A stretch of DNA of 64,000 bases from Channallabes apus (taxonomy: Eukaryota > Chordata > Actinopteri > Siluriformes > Clariidae): assembly GCA_030522415.1 (NCBI GenBank), contig CM060106.1, forward strand, positions 28,726,985 to 28,790,984, in the 5' to 3' direction. Both the position numbers and the translations under genes were made by a program. The notes beneath the pieces were generated by a model. The model was not told the origin of the DNA, did no database searches, and saw nothing but the letters and a program-made list of their open reading frames with translations. Of this stretch, positions 24,895-38,700 are shown piece by piece (the first letter of the stretch is position 1; each line of letters opens with the position of its first letter).

Positions 24895-25015
24895 TTATCC
24901 CGAAGGAGCAAACCGGTGGTGACTGTGGAACGAAAAGTCTCCCTGACATGACACGAGGAAGAAAAACATGAAGAAACCCATCCTCATGTGGGTGAACCCG
25001 GAGACCATAAATAAA
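24895..25015 (-). repeat. Diverged L2-like fragment
   Basis: GAGCAAACCGGTGGTGACTG, CTCCCTGACATGACACGAGG and AACCCATCCTCATGTGGGTG parallel the same order of motifs in 11700-11850. It is an old copy of the family at 11409 and 13786. Confidence 0.55.
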
Positions 25016-25173
25016 TCCCTTCTGGAACAGTGTGCTAGTGTATATGAGGGGTCTGAAAGGCCTGTTGTTTATTAAAAACATTCATTTTACATTGCTTTAC
25101 ATGAAATCCACCTTGTTAAATGAATTCCATCAGAGCACATTGAAACTATATAGCTGTTGTAGTCATTACAGCA

Positions 25174-25174
<1 letters not shown>

Positions 25175-25220
<46 letters not shown>

Positions 25221-25221
25221 T
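25175..25221. repeat. (AAT)n microsatellite
   Basis: A trinucleotide array of about 47 bp. A mixed A-run and TA array follows at 25325-25366. Confidence 0.95.
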
Positions 25222-25324
25222 AGGCTGTTTATTGGAGTCATTCAGGCATAATTCAAGTGACCATCAGTCAAAGAGGCTCTTTAAGTACTCTACAGTAAGT
25301 ACGCAAATTTCCACCACTGTAATG

Positions 25325-25362
<38 letters not shown>

Positions 25363-27211
25363 TATAGTTTTAAAAATCATAGACCTCTGGCTATGCTTTA
25401 TGGACCCCCACTGCTTCAGATTACTGTAGAGAAAAAGAATATCATCTAATAACCCTGGATTAGACAGGCTTCTCTTCTCTCGGATAATAAATCTTACAGC
25501 AATTTCGTTAATCACATCTTGTTCTTGCATTTTGGCACTTTTTTGCTCTCTTTTTTTTTTGTGATCATCAGATTGATGTTACATCTGTGCTGTTACTGCT
25601 ACAGCTGTCAACTTGCTCCCTGAACAAAGCAGTGAAGCTGATGATTAGATTTTTCTGTCAACTGTCCATGATTACGTGAAGATTCTACAATATGTGGAAC
25701 GTAACCCTGTACATCATGTTGTTAAAATACATTACTGGCTGTTTCCTTCTTCGTCTATTTGTTTTAGCGTGGTCTATTGATTTCTTTTTATTATTATTAT
25801 TATTATAACAAATGTATAGTTTTCACCCTGCCTATGTTCAGCTCACTACTATTTCATTTGAAACTGTGCTGCAGGTCAAGTGAAAGTACGCCAAGTGAAA
25901 GTACAGAGGTTTAGGAGGTGCTTTGCATCTAAAATTGTAATCAGGACTGAAGCACCTGAAATGCTCACACTGGGTCCTAGAACCTTGATTTCAAATGTGC
26001 CATGCACAAAGTGGAAGGAAATTGCCCTCGACGACATCACAGCTTCTTGCTGTGAGTCACACATTAACATAGCAACTTCCTTCAGTGTGAAAAGCACACA
26101 TGAATTAGCCGGGTTAATTAGTGGAACTGAAAGCCTATAATTACTGCCTGTTCTGACATCTGATCTGATGATTTAAGGTACTGTCCACTGGAAGTATGCA
26201 CCGGATGGGTATGTGCACATTTATAGTTACAGACCAAAAAAAAAAAAAAAAACTGCTCGGCTTGTGTTTATCTTTATGTTCCATCTCATTTCGCCTGAAG
26301 GTATACAAATATACAGGTTGTCCATAAAGTCTCCATACATTGTGCATAGCTACTGTAGATCATTATTTTCTGGTTTCTTGGATTACTGAGATCCCCAGAT
26401 TGTAGGTGTGAAGCACATGAAGGCCAGGAAATAATACATTACCAAAATCATTTAAAGGAATGCATTCATGCATAACATCAGATGTGTTAATATGAGTTTA
26501 TCATGCGTGGGAGAGAAGACTGTGTGTGTGTGTGTTTACTAAGAAATAAAGCATGCTTTGTAAACAAAGATCCATTTCGCTCCAGTATGTACAGTATAAA
26601 GACTTTCGCGACACCCTGTACAGCACATCAGGCGATTCTAACAACCTGCAGTAATTGCACAACTGGCTGGTTCGTCATTTCTTCGTCAGCGATTTTGTTG
26701 ATGCATGTTTTTTTCTTTTTGTAACAATAGGAGACTAATAAAACCTACAATGCAGCTTTTATACGTGACATTTGCATCTGTAGTCAGTTGCTGTCATTTC
26801 TCAGCATGAGGAGCAATAAAACCTGATGGATGGTAAAGTCATAGGTTTGTGCAATATAACGGTTTTATCGTCTCTACACAATTTTACACTGTCCTGATAT
26901 CCAGTGACATTTACTCTGATTGTATTATATTACCAGATCTGCCTGCATGCACCCTTACACATTTTCTGCAGGAGCTCCACAATTGAACACTGGAGTATGT
27001 TAGTGTAAGTCATCAGTAAAAAAGTATATATTCCAGAAGTGTTGCTTTTTTTTTTCTTTACTTCTTCTTCACCCCAATAAAACAGGAGATGAGCCAATCA
27101 GCATATGAACCTGCAATGATTTGCTCTGATATTAACCAACACTGCCTGGAAACCTTCTCCACTTCCTCTTACAACTAACTTCCAAACCTAACATTTTATA
27201 AATAATGGTAC

Positions 27212-27478
27212 TTACTCACTCATTTTCTATATCGCTTATAATGTACAGGGTTACATGAGGCCTGGGCAATATCCCTGGGGACTACCATAGACGGGGGGCC
27301 AACCCATTGCAAGGAACAAGCACACACTATGGGCACTTTGAACATTACCAATTAGCCTAATCTGAATGTCTTTGGACTATGGGAGGAAAACCACCAAGCA
27401 CAGAGAACATAAAACCTCCATGCCCATGGACCTAAGGCGTGCAAGGGCACAGTTCTAAGCACTATGCCACCCTGCTGC
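27212..27478 (-). mobile_element. Mermaid-type SINE, old copy
   Basis: TTCTATATCGCTTATAATGT tail, GGCCTGGGCAATATCCCTGG and CTTTGGACTATGGGAGGAAA body, and a weak tRNA-like head near 27430-27478. Many substitutions and a deletion in the head half. Confidence 0.8.
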
Positions 27479-27904
27479 TAAATTATACTTCTAATGATAA
27501 TTAGAAAGTGATCAAATAAACTGTTTTATTCTTTCCTGCACAGAGGCTAAGGAGGATCTCTCTGAATTTTATGGGGCTATCAGTGAACTGCAGATTTCAC
27601 ACCCTGATGGACGGTTTATTGTCGCTGGCGATTTAACCCATGTCAGTGCTCATTAAATGCCATGTGAATGTGGCTTTTGATTCAAGAGGAGCTGCCGTGC
27701 TGGATGTGGTTAATCCGAATATCCCTGCGTATACCGTAGAGACTTCACCGTCTTTTAGGATTCAATGGCATCACTTACTAGCTAGCTTAGTAGGTGCATT
27801 AATGACATCGGTGTCTACAAGTCCAGCAGGACAATCTCCATCCAGAAGCAATGGATGACTGAGAAGGTCTGTGTGCTGCCAAGAATCCTTCAAAGCATTT
27901 GCAA

Positions 27905-29409
27905 TATTGCAAATGTACATATTTGCTTTGATTACATTTCGTTAAGCTTATGCAATGTCACAACATTTCTTTTCATCTTGTATTGATGATGGCAGAGTCG
28001 AACCGCTGTATGTCTTTTCAGTACATGCCAAAGATTCTCAATGGGGTTAAGGTCTGGACTCTGTTTTGGCCAATCCATGTGTGAAAATAATGTCCCTTCT
28101 TCTTGAACCACACTTTCACAATTTGAGCTGAATGAATCCTGGCATCGACATCTTGTAATATGGCTGTGTCATCAGGGAAGAAAAGAAATCTATTGATGGC
28201 AAAATCCTGGTTATTCTGTATATTCAGTTTGTCAGCTGACCTTATATTTTGGACATATGCTGGTGCTGAACCTAAACCTGAGCAACAGAAGCAACCCAAG
28301 ATTATAACGCTGTCCCACAGGTTTGTATGGCAGTCAACAGACATGATTGCAGCATCTCTTCATCCGCCTCTCTTCTTACCCTGATGCACCTATCACTCTG
28401 CAACAGGGTAAATCTAGACTATCAGACCACATGACCTTTTTCCAATGCTCCACAGTCTATTCTTTATGCTCCTATGGCAAGCTGAAGACTTTTTTGTCCC
28501 AATTATTCTCCCTGATAAATGGTTTTCTTACAGTTACACAGATGTTTACTCCCAATTGTTTGTTTTGTATTGTTTGTGGAAACACTGTTACAGTACTTGC
28601 ACTATTAAACATGGATGAGAGTTTCATTCATTCATTCATCTTCTGTACCGCTTTATCCTCTATTCAGGGTCGCGGGGGACCTGGAGCCTATCCCAGGAGA
28701 CTTCGGGCACTAGGCGGGGTACACCCTGGACAGGGTGCCAATCCATCGCAGGGCACACACACATACGCACATTCACACACTCATTCACACACTACGGTCA
28801 ATTTGGGAACGCCAATTAGCCTAACCTGCATATCTTTGGACTGTGGGAGGAAACCGGAGTACCCGGAGGAAACCCACCAAGCACGGGGAGAACATGCAAA
28901 CTCCATGCACACAGAGACGGGAATCGAGCCTGGCCGGGGAATCGAACCCAGACCCTGGAGGTGCAAGGCGACGGTGCTAACCACTACACCACCGTGCCGC
29001 CATGGATGAGAGTTTTTTATATATATATATGATTTGATTTCACAAAGTTTTTTCCCCACCACATTTCTTCTTGACGATGATGGTTCACAACTATTCTTCC
29101 AGGTTTTAATAATGCATTTCACTTAAACCAATTTTAATAGTTTCTGGAATCTCCTTAGTTGTATTCTTTACTTTATGCAGGACAATAATTTGAACCTTCT
29201 GAAACATCTTTGCCACGACCACAAGGTATGTCTTCCTACATGGTAGTTTAAGAAATGAGAAGCTACTGTACTCACTGCATCAGTGAGGGCTAAATAACTT
29301 GTTGCCAGCTGAACCATATTAATCACAGTAGTAATTATCCAATGGAAGGCTCTTACCTAATTGCTTAAATCCAGGTGGTGAGTTTTTTGTTTTTTGGCTG
29401 GGCTGTGTA
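27905..29409 (-). pseudogene. Tc1-like element with transposase remnant (family B), split by a SINE
   Basis: The transposase ran on the minus strand. Recognisable blocks are the region around the first catalytic Asp (CTATCAGACCACATGACCTT complement, about 28415), the block GCCTAAGGTTTAGG-like near 28265, and the start region near 29235 (TCTTCCTACATGGTAG). The right end terminates at TTTTTGGCTGGGCTGTGTA (29409), the inverted-repeat side; the left inverted repeat was not found. Stops and shifts are scattered throughout. A Mermaid SINE sits at 28625-29000. Related pieces are at 32268, 34030 and 59215. Confidence 0.82.
28625..29000 (-). mobile_element. Mermaid-type SINE, full length
   Basis: Complete copy flanked by a perfect 15-bp duplication CATGGATGAGAGTTT (28610-28624 and 29001-29015). 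It is inserted in the Tc1 family B remnant. A 220-codon open frame across this junction is a chance product of the two repeats. Confidence 0.95.
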
Positions 29410-29412
29410 TTT

Positions 29413-29716
29413 CACTCTCTCATTTTTTAAAACGCTTACCTTGTCCAGGATGCCTGGAGCCTATCCCAGATGACTTGGGGCATGGTGCATCCTGGACATT
29501 GCAGGGGGCATAAACACATGCTCGCTATGGGCAATTTGGAAACGCCAAATGTCCTAAACTGTGGGAGGAAACCAGAGTACCTGGAGGACACCCACCAAGA
29601 ACAGGAAGAACATGCTCGCATAAGCCTGTCTCCACAGATACAGACCTGGACTCGAGACTACAGACCTGAAGTGGGCAACGAACACCGACCTGGGGTGCAA
29701 GGCCACCGTGCCACCT
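29413..29716 (-). mobile_element. Mermaid-type SINE, diverged
   Basis: Immediately follows the Tc1 end. GAGCCTATCCCAGATGACTT, GGCAATTTGGAAACGCCAAA and GCAAGGCCACCGTGCCACC mark tail, body and head. Internal deletions are present. Confidence 0.82.
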
Positions 29717-31567
29717 GAATTCTATTTCACAGTAAGTTATTTATGCATTCAAACCTTATGCTTATCCACACCGTACTGTGCTTATTTACCTGTCTAACAC
29801 TTCGTACCTTGTGCTGTTTGCACAATATTTGCATGTGCACAATCTAAGACCTAAGTAGTTCTGTGCTGTTTTATGTAGCACCATGGTCCTGGAGGAACAC
29901 TGTTTTGTTTCACAGTCTACTGCACCACCTGTATATGGTTGAAATTACCATAAAAACCCACTTGACTTGAAATGCTCAGGGTTTTTGTTTTCCAGATCTA
30001 GATAATTAAAGCAATCATTTACCATTAAAAAAAGCCAGGAAAGAAAAATCAATATCGCACAAGCCTGTAAAGCTAAAGTTATTACAAAGCTTAAAAAATG
30101 AGTTTCAGTCAATCAGAGATGCAGCCGAACCAGATCCATCACTGGTGAGTGCATCGTTAAGAAACAACAGTACTTCTTGTGAACTTATTTTGTAAATTAC
30201 ACCTCGCATGCACCCTTAACCTGCCTGGTAAATCATCAAACGCAACTAACACTCTCTCAGTGATGCTCTAGGATCGCTTTGAACAACCGGTCAACACTGG
30301 CCTTATCCTTAAATGCCAAGGTGCCAGATTTCATCGTATGTTTACACACCAGCCAGAATTTGAGTTTTTTTCGGAATGAACAAGACTAGAATAAACAACT
30401 CCAGTAGGAATTGGCTGTGATTTGTCTTGCTGTTGCTCAGCAGGTATGCCTACACTCAGGAAGGGAACGATGAGAGCAGTCACAGTGGGGTTGAATCAGC
30501 TGAGCTTAGCAGTCTCCAGCCAGCGTGGGCAGCCTGCGAGTTATGGCACCTCCGGGAATAACATTCATTCAAATGGATGGGAGAACGGTGGCAGTGGAAA
30601 CCGGAAGGCAATAGAACAAAGACTGGCTCCACAGAGCGACTTGTCGCTGAATCCATCACTAGAAGAACTCGCTTAGTTCCTCACCACCTTGCGCTTCATC
30701 TATCATGAGTTCGACAGAATCTTCAATAGACAGGGCAGACTTATTAAATCTGGATAATGTGAATATGAATGTTCCTTGGCACTGTGCATTTTCTAATCTC
30801 ATAGGTGCTCCCATATGGGTTTTAGGACCACACTGACACCTTGTGGATAAAAAAAAAGTACCGTGTGACACTGCGTCAAGTCCAAACCACCAACCGACAA
30901 CATTTAGGGGGAGAAAATTTTTAAAAATATATATAAATCACTTGCTGTGAGATTTCTAAGCAGAACAACATGTTGAACATGACACCAACACTGAGGGAGC
31001 AGTGAGGATCAACTGGGACACTCTAGGTTTATATGTAGTCCTTTAAAAGTGACTGACTTTTTAAAATAAATATTCAATAAGCAGCCTAGTAGTGAGTCAG
31101 CATTAATAGCTTATTTCAAGAAACCAGGCTGATGGAATAAAATGCTTTAATTGGATAAAGGGTTCGGTGTGAAGCAGAAAAGGCTTCACGATCCTGTCGT
31201 CTTTCCTAGAAATTCACTCATCGTAATTTTCTTTGATCACACAACCGGAATTTACTAATTTTATTTATTGAGATGGTGAATTCATATGTTAAGAGCATGA
31301 GAACAGAACAAGCAATTATTTTATCTTTAAAACAAAAAAAAAAAACTTAAAAAGAATAATTTTGTCATTCGGTGTGTAAATCAGATAGTGGTTTATTATC
31401 CTTAATTACAAAATGTTCATAATTCCACGTGTAACAAGTAGCAGGTATCCTGATATCTGATTGGTGAAGTCTGAACCAAAGTGATGAACGGTATTCAATT
31501 TGTGCCTCATTGTCTGCTACACTGACAAAAAACGCAAGCGTCATCCAGACGTCAGCAATGAGTCAGA
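29717..31567. other. Intergenic DNA downstream of APIP
   Basis: No exon is visible. The part next to APIP (about 31260-31567) should contain its 3' UTR. TTTATT complements of AATAAA near 31262 and 31393 are candidate poly(A) signals. Confidence 0.45.
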
Positions 31568-31667
31568 TTAAATAATGCCTTCAGCTTCAGTGGGAAGTGC
31601 GGACGGGTCTAAACCGCATTGCTTCATCTTCACAGCGATGTCAAACAGGTAGTCATAACATTCACAC
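31568..31667 (-). CDS. apip: APIP coding exon 7 (last)
   Basis: Acceptor CTTCCCCAG precedes GTGTGAATGTTATG. The exon encodes the end of the aldolase-II fold ([20 protein letters not shown]) and finishes EGII with a TAA stop at 31568-31570. Confidence 0.95.
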
Positions 31668-34600
31668 CTGGGGAAGAAAAAAAGAAAGAAAAGATGATTA
31701 TACAGGTTGAGCAAGACAGTGTGGGGGAAAAAAAATCCCCACACTATTATCTCTGTCAAACTGTCACATAAATCAATAGTATACACTGCTGAACAAATAG
31801 GACCACTCACCAAAGTTCTTTATTTTACAAATATTATGGAAAATGAAATTATTGTGTAAAACGGTAATTGCGCCTCTTGCTCAATAACTAATTACATTCA
31901 TGCTGGCAGCAGTGATTACATCCAAATATGCCCCATTTGGTGGCTGGATGAGCTATGTGCTACTCGTTCTCAGACAGTCTGATGCAGATCTAATGATGGG
32001 AATGTTTACTCGCTGGAACTCGATGTTATGAAATGTTATGAAAATGTATTTCAAATGTCAACTATGTTAATCCTCAAACTATTGTTGAGAGAAAACGACA
32101 AGTAAAAATGAACACAAATTTATTCATAAGGCTCAGTACGATCACAGTAAACGGATTTCTGTGTTTATTAAAACTCGTGGTTATTGTAATGAAGTGAAGA
32201 CGAGTTCTTTTTTTCGGAGAGGCTTCAATTCGCTAGGGAGCGTGAAGATATTTGATACTTTTAAAGCAATCTGAAAAATGTCATGTGGTCTGATGAGCCC
32301 AGATTGGACGTATTCCAGAGTGATGGACGCGCCGAGGTAAGGAGACGAGCACAGGAAGCGGTGTACCCATCATGCATAGTGCCCACTGTACAAGCCCCTT
32401 GAGGCGATGTTACGATCTGCTTCAGTAGGTCAGGGCTAGGCTCAGCGACATTATGTGGCAATAAAATGAAGTCACCATGAAAAAATTATAAATGAAGAAA
32501 CTCTGGATGGGACCCCAGGTCATTGCGAGGCATTACGCACATATGCACTCGCACATTAGGGCAATTGAGTAGCCAGTCTACCCTGAGTAGCAGATCTGAA
32601 GCAGAAAACTGAACTGTGGCTCTTTTTTTTTTTTAACCACACATAAGAGTTTTGTAGCTCAACTTTTGAACTCTTTCATTAGTCTCTGAGTTTTGGGAAC
32701 TACTCTGTAATTATTTATCCAGGAATCTCAGTAGTTTTTCTGGATTTGGGCCTTTAGTAGCTGTGCGCTGCCAGGTTCAGTTACTATTGGCATGAGCTCA
32801 TCCTAATCAAACTTGATAGATTAGTGATGTATTCCAACGGTAGCGCCCTAATTATTCCTATAACTTGTCAGAACTGGATAAAGGAGTTATTATTTCACCC
32901 ACCCCCGCTGCTTGTGTAATTACCTCGAAACCCAAATAAACGACAACAGCACAACACTTTAGCAACGTTTCCCTTCAGGCTCTCGGCGAACAACTTCAGC
33001 GTGAAAACTTGCACAAATGAGCAGCAGTGTTATATACGATAATGTAGTCAGTGTATGGACTAGTATCTCACATGGTCTTGGCTTTCTCCCAGCTCTCTCC
33101 CCACACGTAGACTCCGTGCCGTCTGACGAGCACAGCACAGGAGTCTGGGTACTCCTCCATAGCGCTGGCCATGCGCTCCTTCAGATCCTTTTCCTCTGGG
33201 GTGTTCTCAATGATCGGCACCACCAGCGTCTCGTCGTATCTTAAAGCAGAAACAAGCAGAGACTGAACGCTACCAGTAGCTGTGGTTGTTTCGAGCCTGT
33301 GAGAGTATACAGATGTTTTCAGTGCACTCCGGTTGGAGGGTTTTAAACTAGCTTTGCTATTAGCTACTGTAATTAATTACTACGCAGATGAGCACAATCT
33401 GATATCTCACCAAGGTGAATCCTCTTGAATGAACTAGTGGAAAAGCTGCTGATTACATTCTTTATTCTATATGCAGACCTTGAGTGAAAAAATCACTGCA
33501 ACACTTGGATGGAAAATGGATGGAAGGTTAAAATGGAGTACTTACTTTATTCACAAGTTTAACTGAAAGAGTAACTTTTCAGCAGTTTAAAAGCAGATGT
33601 ATAAGTATACACTGCTCATAGTCCGCTGCTACCCCTCCGAATTGTCAGTTATCGCATAAGCTTGATTGCCATTGTTGCCGCCAATGGTGGCAAAACCAAT
33701 TATTAGGTTTAGGGGCAATAACATTTTCCACACAATGCCAGGCAGGTTTGGAAGGCTTTTTTAGATAATGAAATCATCAGTTAAGAAAACGTTATCTGAC
33801 AAATGAATTACTATAATGTGAAAAATATGCAAAAAAACATGCAAAAAAAAAAGAAAAAAGAAACATATATAAGAAAGGGGCACATACTTTTTCACAGCAC
33901 TAGATACACCTGTGTGGTCTAAAAAAACAAGAACAACAAACAAAACACTTGATAGCGAAGCTAATAAAAATGCCTTAAGTTCTCTAGAGAGCATAAAGTT
34001 TGGACTTGGAATTAAAATAAAATGGTAATGGGTCTGATGAGTTCAGATGGACCCATGACCTTTAGGGGTCCAGAGCGATGGGGGCATTAGGGTAAGAAGG
34101 AAAACACAAGAATTGATGCACAAATCATGCATAGTGGCCACTGTCCACCCCTCTTGAGTAAATGTTACGATCTGGGGTTGCTTCAGCTGGTCAGGGTTCG
34201 GCTCAGCAACCGTGAGAACGTGAGAAGATCCATGCACACGACAGATATCTCAAGTTTGGGCCAGTGACACTGGAGCAACACTACATGTATCCTTTACAAA
34301 AAAAAACGCATACCAAGAAACTTTATTAAAATTGCAAATGGAGTGCCCGAGTGATTTCCACGGTTTTGAAAGATGAAACAAGAGCGCTGCCTCAGCAATT
34401 CTTTTCTTCTTTACCCATGTGGCATTTACCAGTCTTACAGAAGATGATCAAAAAAACAACGTGGTGCAAAGAGATCAATCCATGGACGGTAAATTTGCAC
34501 ATTTAAGGCCAGAACTTCAAGATGTGCCACCGACAGACCTTTAGTTAGAAGAGTCCGTGAGAGTCACCACTTACTCAATGGACACGCACTCTTCTGAAGG

Positions 34601-35711
34601 CAGACTGTAATGGTTTAGAATGCTGATTTACTGGAGTTTGTGTGCAATGTCTTCTAGCAAGCCATTTAGGAATAGTCTGACACTTGCCAGAATAATTCGC
34701 TACAATTATTATATAATGTGTCATTAGTAAATAGATAAGAGGAAGAATAGACTTCATAATAGTTGCTCTTCATTTAAAAAATAACCTCAATTCAGGAATA
34801 AAAACTTAATACACATTGTTAAACCTAATACACATTGTAAAATCTTCCACTGGTAAAACTGATATACAGTATAATGCCTTTATCTGCCTTCTCATCTCAC
34901 AATCATTAAAAATATCCCTGAACTGCACTTTTTTTTTTTTTTACTGTACCACTTTAAAGCTCTGACTCACTGTGACTCAAACGTATAAAGATTTGTATAA
35001 TAAAAGTAATCAGACACAAAGCTTTAAATGGCCAAGGCTCAGATTAAAAAAGTATTATAAGGCTGAGTATACAAGTACATCTCACCAATTTAATGTGTGA
35101 AGTCTGTCGTGTTGTACTTACCATTATAACTCGGGTAAACAGGGTTTTTAGTGTTTTGGAAAAAGGTTATTTCAGTCAAGATTAGAAATAAACTGCTTAA
35201 TTACTTAATCCAAAGGGGTTAATAGCAAATTATATCATCATTAGCACACTGTGTGCATCAAAGGTTTGGACACACCTTCTAATTCCATGCTGTTCCCTGC
35301 ATTTAATGTCTTTCTAGACTGTAAAGCAATACTGAAAGCATCCAAAATATGCAATAATGTCATTTGAACAGTGATGTGTCTGCTACTTATGCTCTATAAA
35401 GCCTTCATAATGGCTCTAAACTGAGGTGCTGTTTGTTAATTGGTGATTTCTGAAGCTAGTAACTCTAAATGAACGTCTCCTTTGCAGCAGAGGTAAGGTT
35501 TGGTCTTGCTTTTCTGGGAAGGTCTGTATGAGAGCCAGTTTTATCATAGTGCTGGATGGGTTTTACAAATGCACTTGACAATACTGTTCTTGCAAGAACT
35601 ACTCCAGAACAGATGATCTTCATGTATTAAAATAACAAATGTTTTTGTTTCTGTATTGTTCTAGAATGTAGAAAATATATCCAAACTTGTGTTCAAACTT
35701 TATATAAGTAT

Positions 35712-35772
<61 letters not shown>

Positions 35773-38700
35773 AATATGGCAAAAAAAACTGGCAATACTG
35801 TAAGTGTATCGCTGTGGAAAAATTTTGGCCCACTCTTCTTTGCAGAATTGATTTAATCCAGCCACACTGGTGGGTTCAACCTGTTTAAGATAATGCCACG
35901 GCATCTAAACTGGATTTAAGATTTAAGTCTAGAGACCACTCCAAAAATTCTAAATTAAGTTTGTTTATCCGAGCCATTCAGAGGTAGACTTGCTAGTGTC
36001 TTTCGTTTTATTGTCCTGCTGCATAACCCAAGTACTCTTGAGTTTGTGATCAACTGAAGGCCAGACATTCTCCTTCAGGAGTTTTCCTGTTGAAGCACAG
36101 AACTCCATCAATTATGGCAAGTCATCCGGGTTCTGAACCTGCAGAACAGCCCCAGACCATCACACCACCATGTTTGACCTTTGTTTTTTTTTTTTACTTT
36201 TGTGTTAGTTTTATGCCAGATATAATGGCAAGTACACTTTCCAAAAAGATAATCTTTTGCCTCATCAGTCAACAGAATATTTGACCAAAAGGGTTGGGGA
36301 TAATCAATATGTGTTTGGCAAATGTGAAATAAGCCTCAGTGTTCTCTTTGGTAAACAGTGGCTTTTGCTTTGGAACTCTCTCATGGATGCCATTTTTCCA
36401 CAGTCTCCTTCTTATTGTTGAATCATGAACACTGACCTTAACTGAGGCTAGTGAGACCTGCAGGTCTTTAGATGTTGTTCTGTGTTCTTTTAGGAACTCC
36501 TGGATAAGTTGGTCTTGTGCTTTTTGGAGTAATTTTTGTTAGGATGCCACTTCTGGTAAGGTTCACCACTGTTCCAAGTTTTCTCCATTTGTTGATAATG
36601 CCTCTCATTATGGTTTGCTGGAGCCCCCAAACCTTAGAAATGGCTTAGTAACCCTTTCCAGGCTGATGAATGTCAATTACTTGGTTTCTCATCTATTCTT
36701 GAATTTCTTTAGAATGCGGCATGGTATGTTGCTTTATAAGATCTTTCAGCTTGCTTCACTTTGTCAAATTGGTTATATTTAAGTGATTTCTTGATTCAAC
36801 AGGTCTGACAGTAATTAGCCCTGGATGTGGCGAGTGAAATGTAACGTAGCTTTCCAAACATTTGGTTAATTACAGTTAATCACATGATTTAGCAAGGAGA
36901 AGAAATTACTTTTTCACATTAGGTCAGGTAGGTCTGGGCAGCTTTCCCTCTAATAAATAAAATCATCATTTTAAAACTCTAGATTGAACTTACTCAGGTT
37001 ATCTTTATGTAATATTAAAATTAGTTTGATGATCTAAATCATTTAAGTATAACAAATATGCAAAAAAAAAAAAAAGAGGGATGGGGCAGATATTTTTTAC
37101 TGCACTAATTAAATTTGCTGCTAATTACTGAATTTGCATATACAGTGGATATATGAATATGAATTTCCTCCCTTAAAAATTATTGACTAAAGAAATTTCC
37201 TGCGTTCTCGCCATACGAACAAACAAATTTTGTGAACTGAATGGTGGCGAAGTTACGAATATGTGCTCTGACATCTTATTAGTGTCAGTGTGGTCAGTCA
37301 ACCAAGCGAAGCGAAAAAATTGGTTCGTGTTTTTTGCACTTTTGTAAGATTTACTGAAAGCATAGCTTTCCTATGTTTTCAAGAAACAAGTACTATGGCC
37401 GAGAAAGTCAGCCAGGACGTTATCAAGAAGAAAAAGGAGCCACTTTCAGTGGAAATTTATACAGAAATCATGACTAAAAAGCTGATAGTGCCAAGAGGAA
37501 TCATAAATTAAATTGAAGTGAGGTTTAATATCTATTTATTTCATATTTTATTTCATTTACATGTCTTGGTTGGATGTGATTATCTGAATTTACATTACTT
37601 CTTATCTGACAATTCGTATTGCAATAAACATTTTTGCTATAAGAACTCGCCTATGAAACGATTTAAATTCATATGCCAAGGTTGTACTGTATAGTATATT
37701 CATCCTATGATAGACACACACCTAGACAGCTACTAAATCTAAATTAGACCTGCTTATCTGCTTGTATTGACATGAAGTAACAAGGGAACGTGCCGCACCT
37801 GGCCATGTAACGGACAATTTGTTTCATTACTTTTGAGCCCAACCATAATGGGTGTGTGTGTCTATATGGGTGAAAATAACTGTAATCCTTTAACGGTTTT
37901 TGGCACACTTAAATTAAAGCTGAAAGGTCTGATGTCGTAATATCTTGAGTGTTTCATTTTAAATACAATGTAGAAGTGTACAGAGGGCAAATGGCAAAAA
38001 AAAGAAAGAAACAAACAAACAAACAAAAAAACTTTGTTGACTGGACTGTATATAGTATACAAACAGTTAAACTGAGGTGTCAGGCCCCTTATCCCCAGTG
38101 AAGGACAATCTTAATGCTTCAGTATACCAAGACATCTTAGACAATGCTACGCTTCCAAGTTTGTGGCAACAGTTTGTGGAAGACCCTTTCCAATTCCAAA
38201 ATGACTGTACCTCAGTGCACAATGCCTGCAGGGACTATAAAGACATAGTTTGATGAGTTCGGTGTAGAAGAACTTGACTGGCCCTAACACAGAGCCCTGA
38301 CCTCAACCCCATCGAGCACCTTTGGGATGAACTGGAACGGAGATTGAGAACCAGTCCTGCTCAAGTAGCTTATTAGTAGACTATTAAATCCGGTACATAA
38401 CAGTTCATAACATCGCTTTTACTTAATATTTAGATTTCACTTGTGGTGCAGGTTAAACGTCAGGCAGATATCTAAGTACTGCAAAAGTTCCACTCAATTC
38501 CGTTCAGTCAGTTTTGTGTGATGCTGTGACATAATCTGTCTAGACAGACAGACAGAAATGTTTCTGTCTATGAAACTGAAATTGAAACAGCAAGTTCTTC
38601 AGACTTTCTTATATAATCAAACTGGTACTTCATTAGGCAGCAGTTGTAAAGGATGTTTCACTGTCTAAGGCCCTGTGATGTCCTTTTTATTTAGCGGATA

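Larger units (their letters stand above)
24266..27211. other. Intergenic DNA, no gene recognised
   Basis: Contains a diverged L2-like fragment (24895-25015), AAT and TA arrays near 25200 and 25350, and otherwise repeat-poor DNA. The part at 25860-26150 has balanced composition and several ETS-like GGAA cores but no supportable exon. A mariner-end-like TTGTCCATAAAGTCTCCATA is at about 26318. Confidence 0.5.

Noticed and set aside
25880..26140. 86-codon plus frame with an overlapping 73-codon minus frame
   Set aside because: Both frames lack motifs and read equally well on both strands. Non-coding DNA is more likely.
28347..29009. 220-codon open frame on the plus strand
   Set aside because: It spans the junction of a Tc1 remnant and a Mermaid SINE; both parts are recognised repeats read in a non-coding frame.
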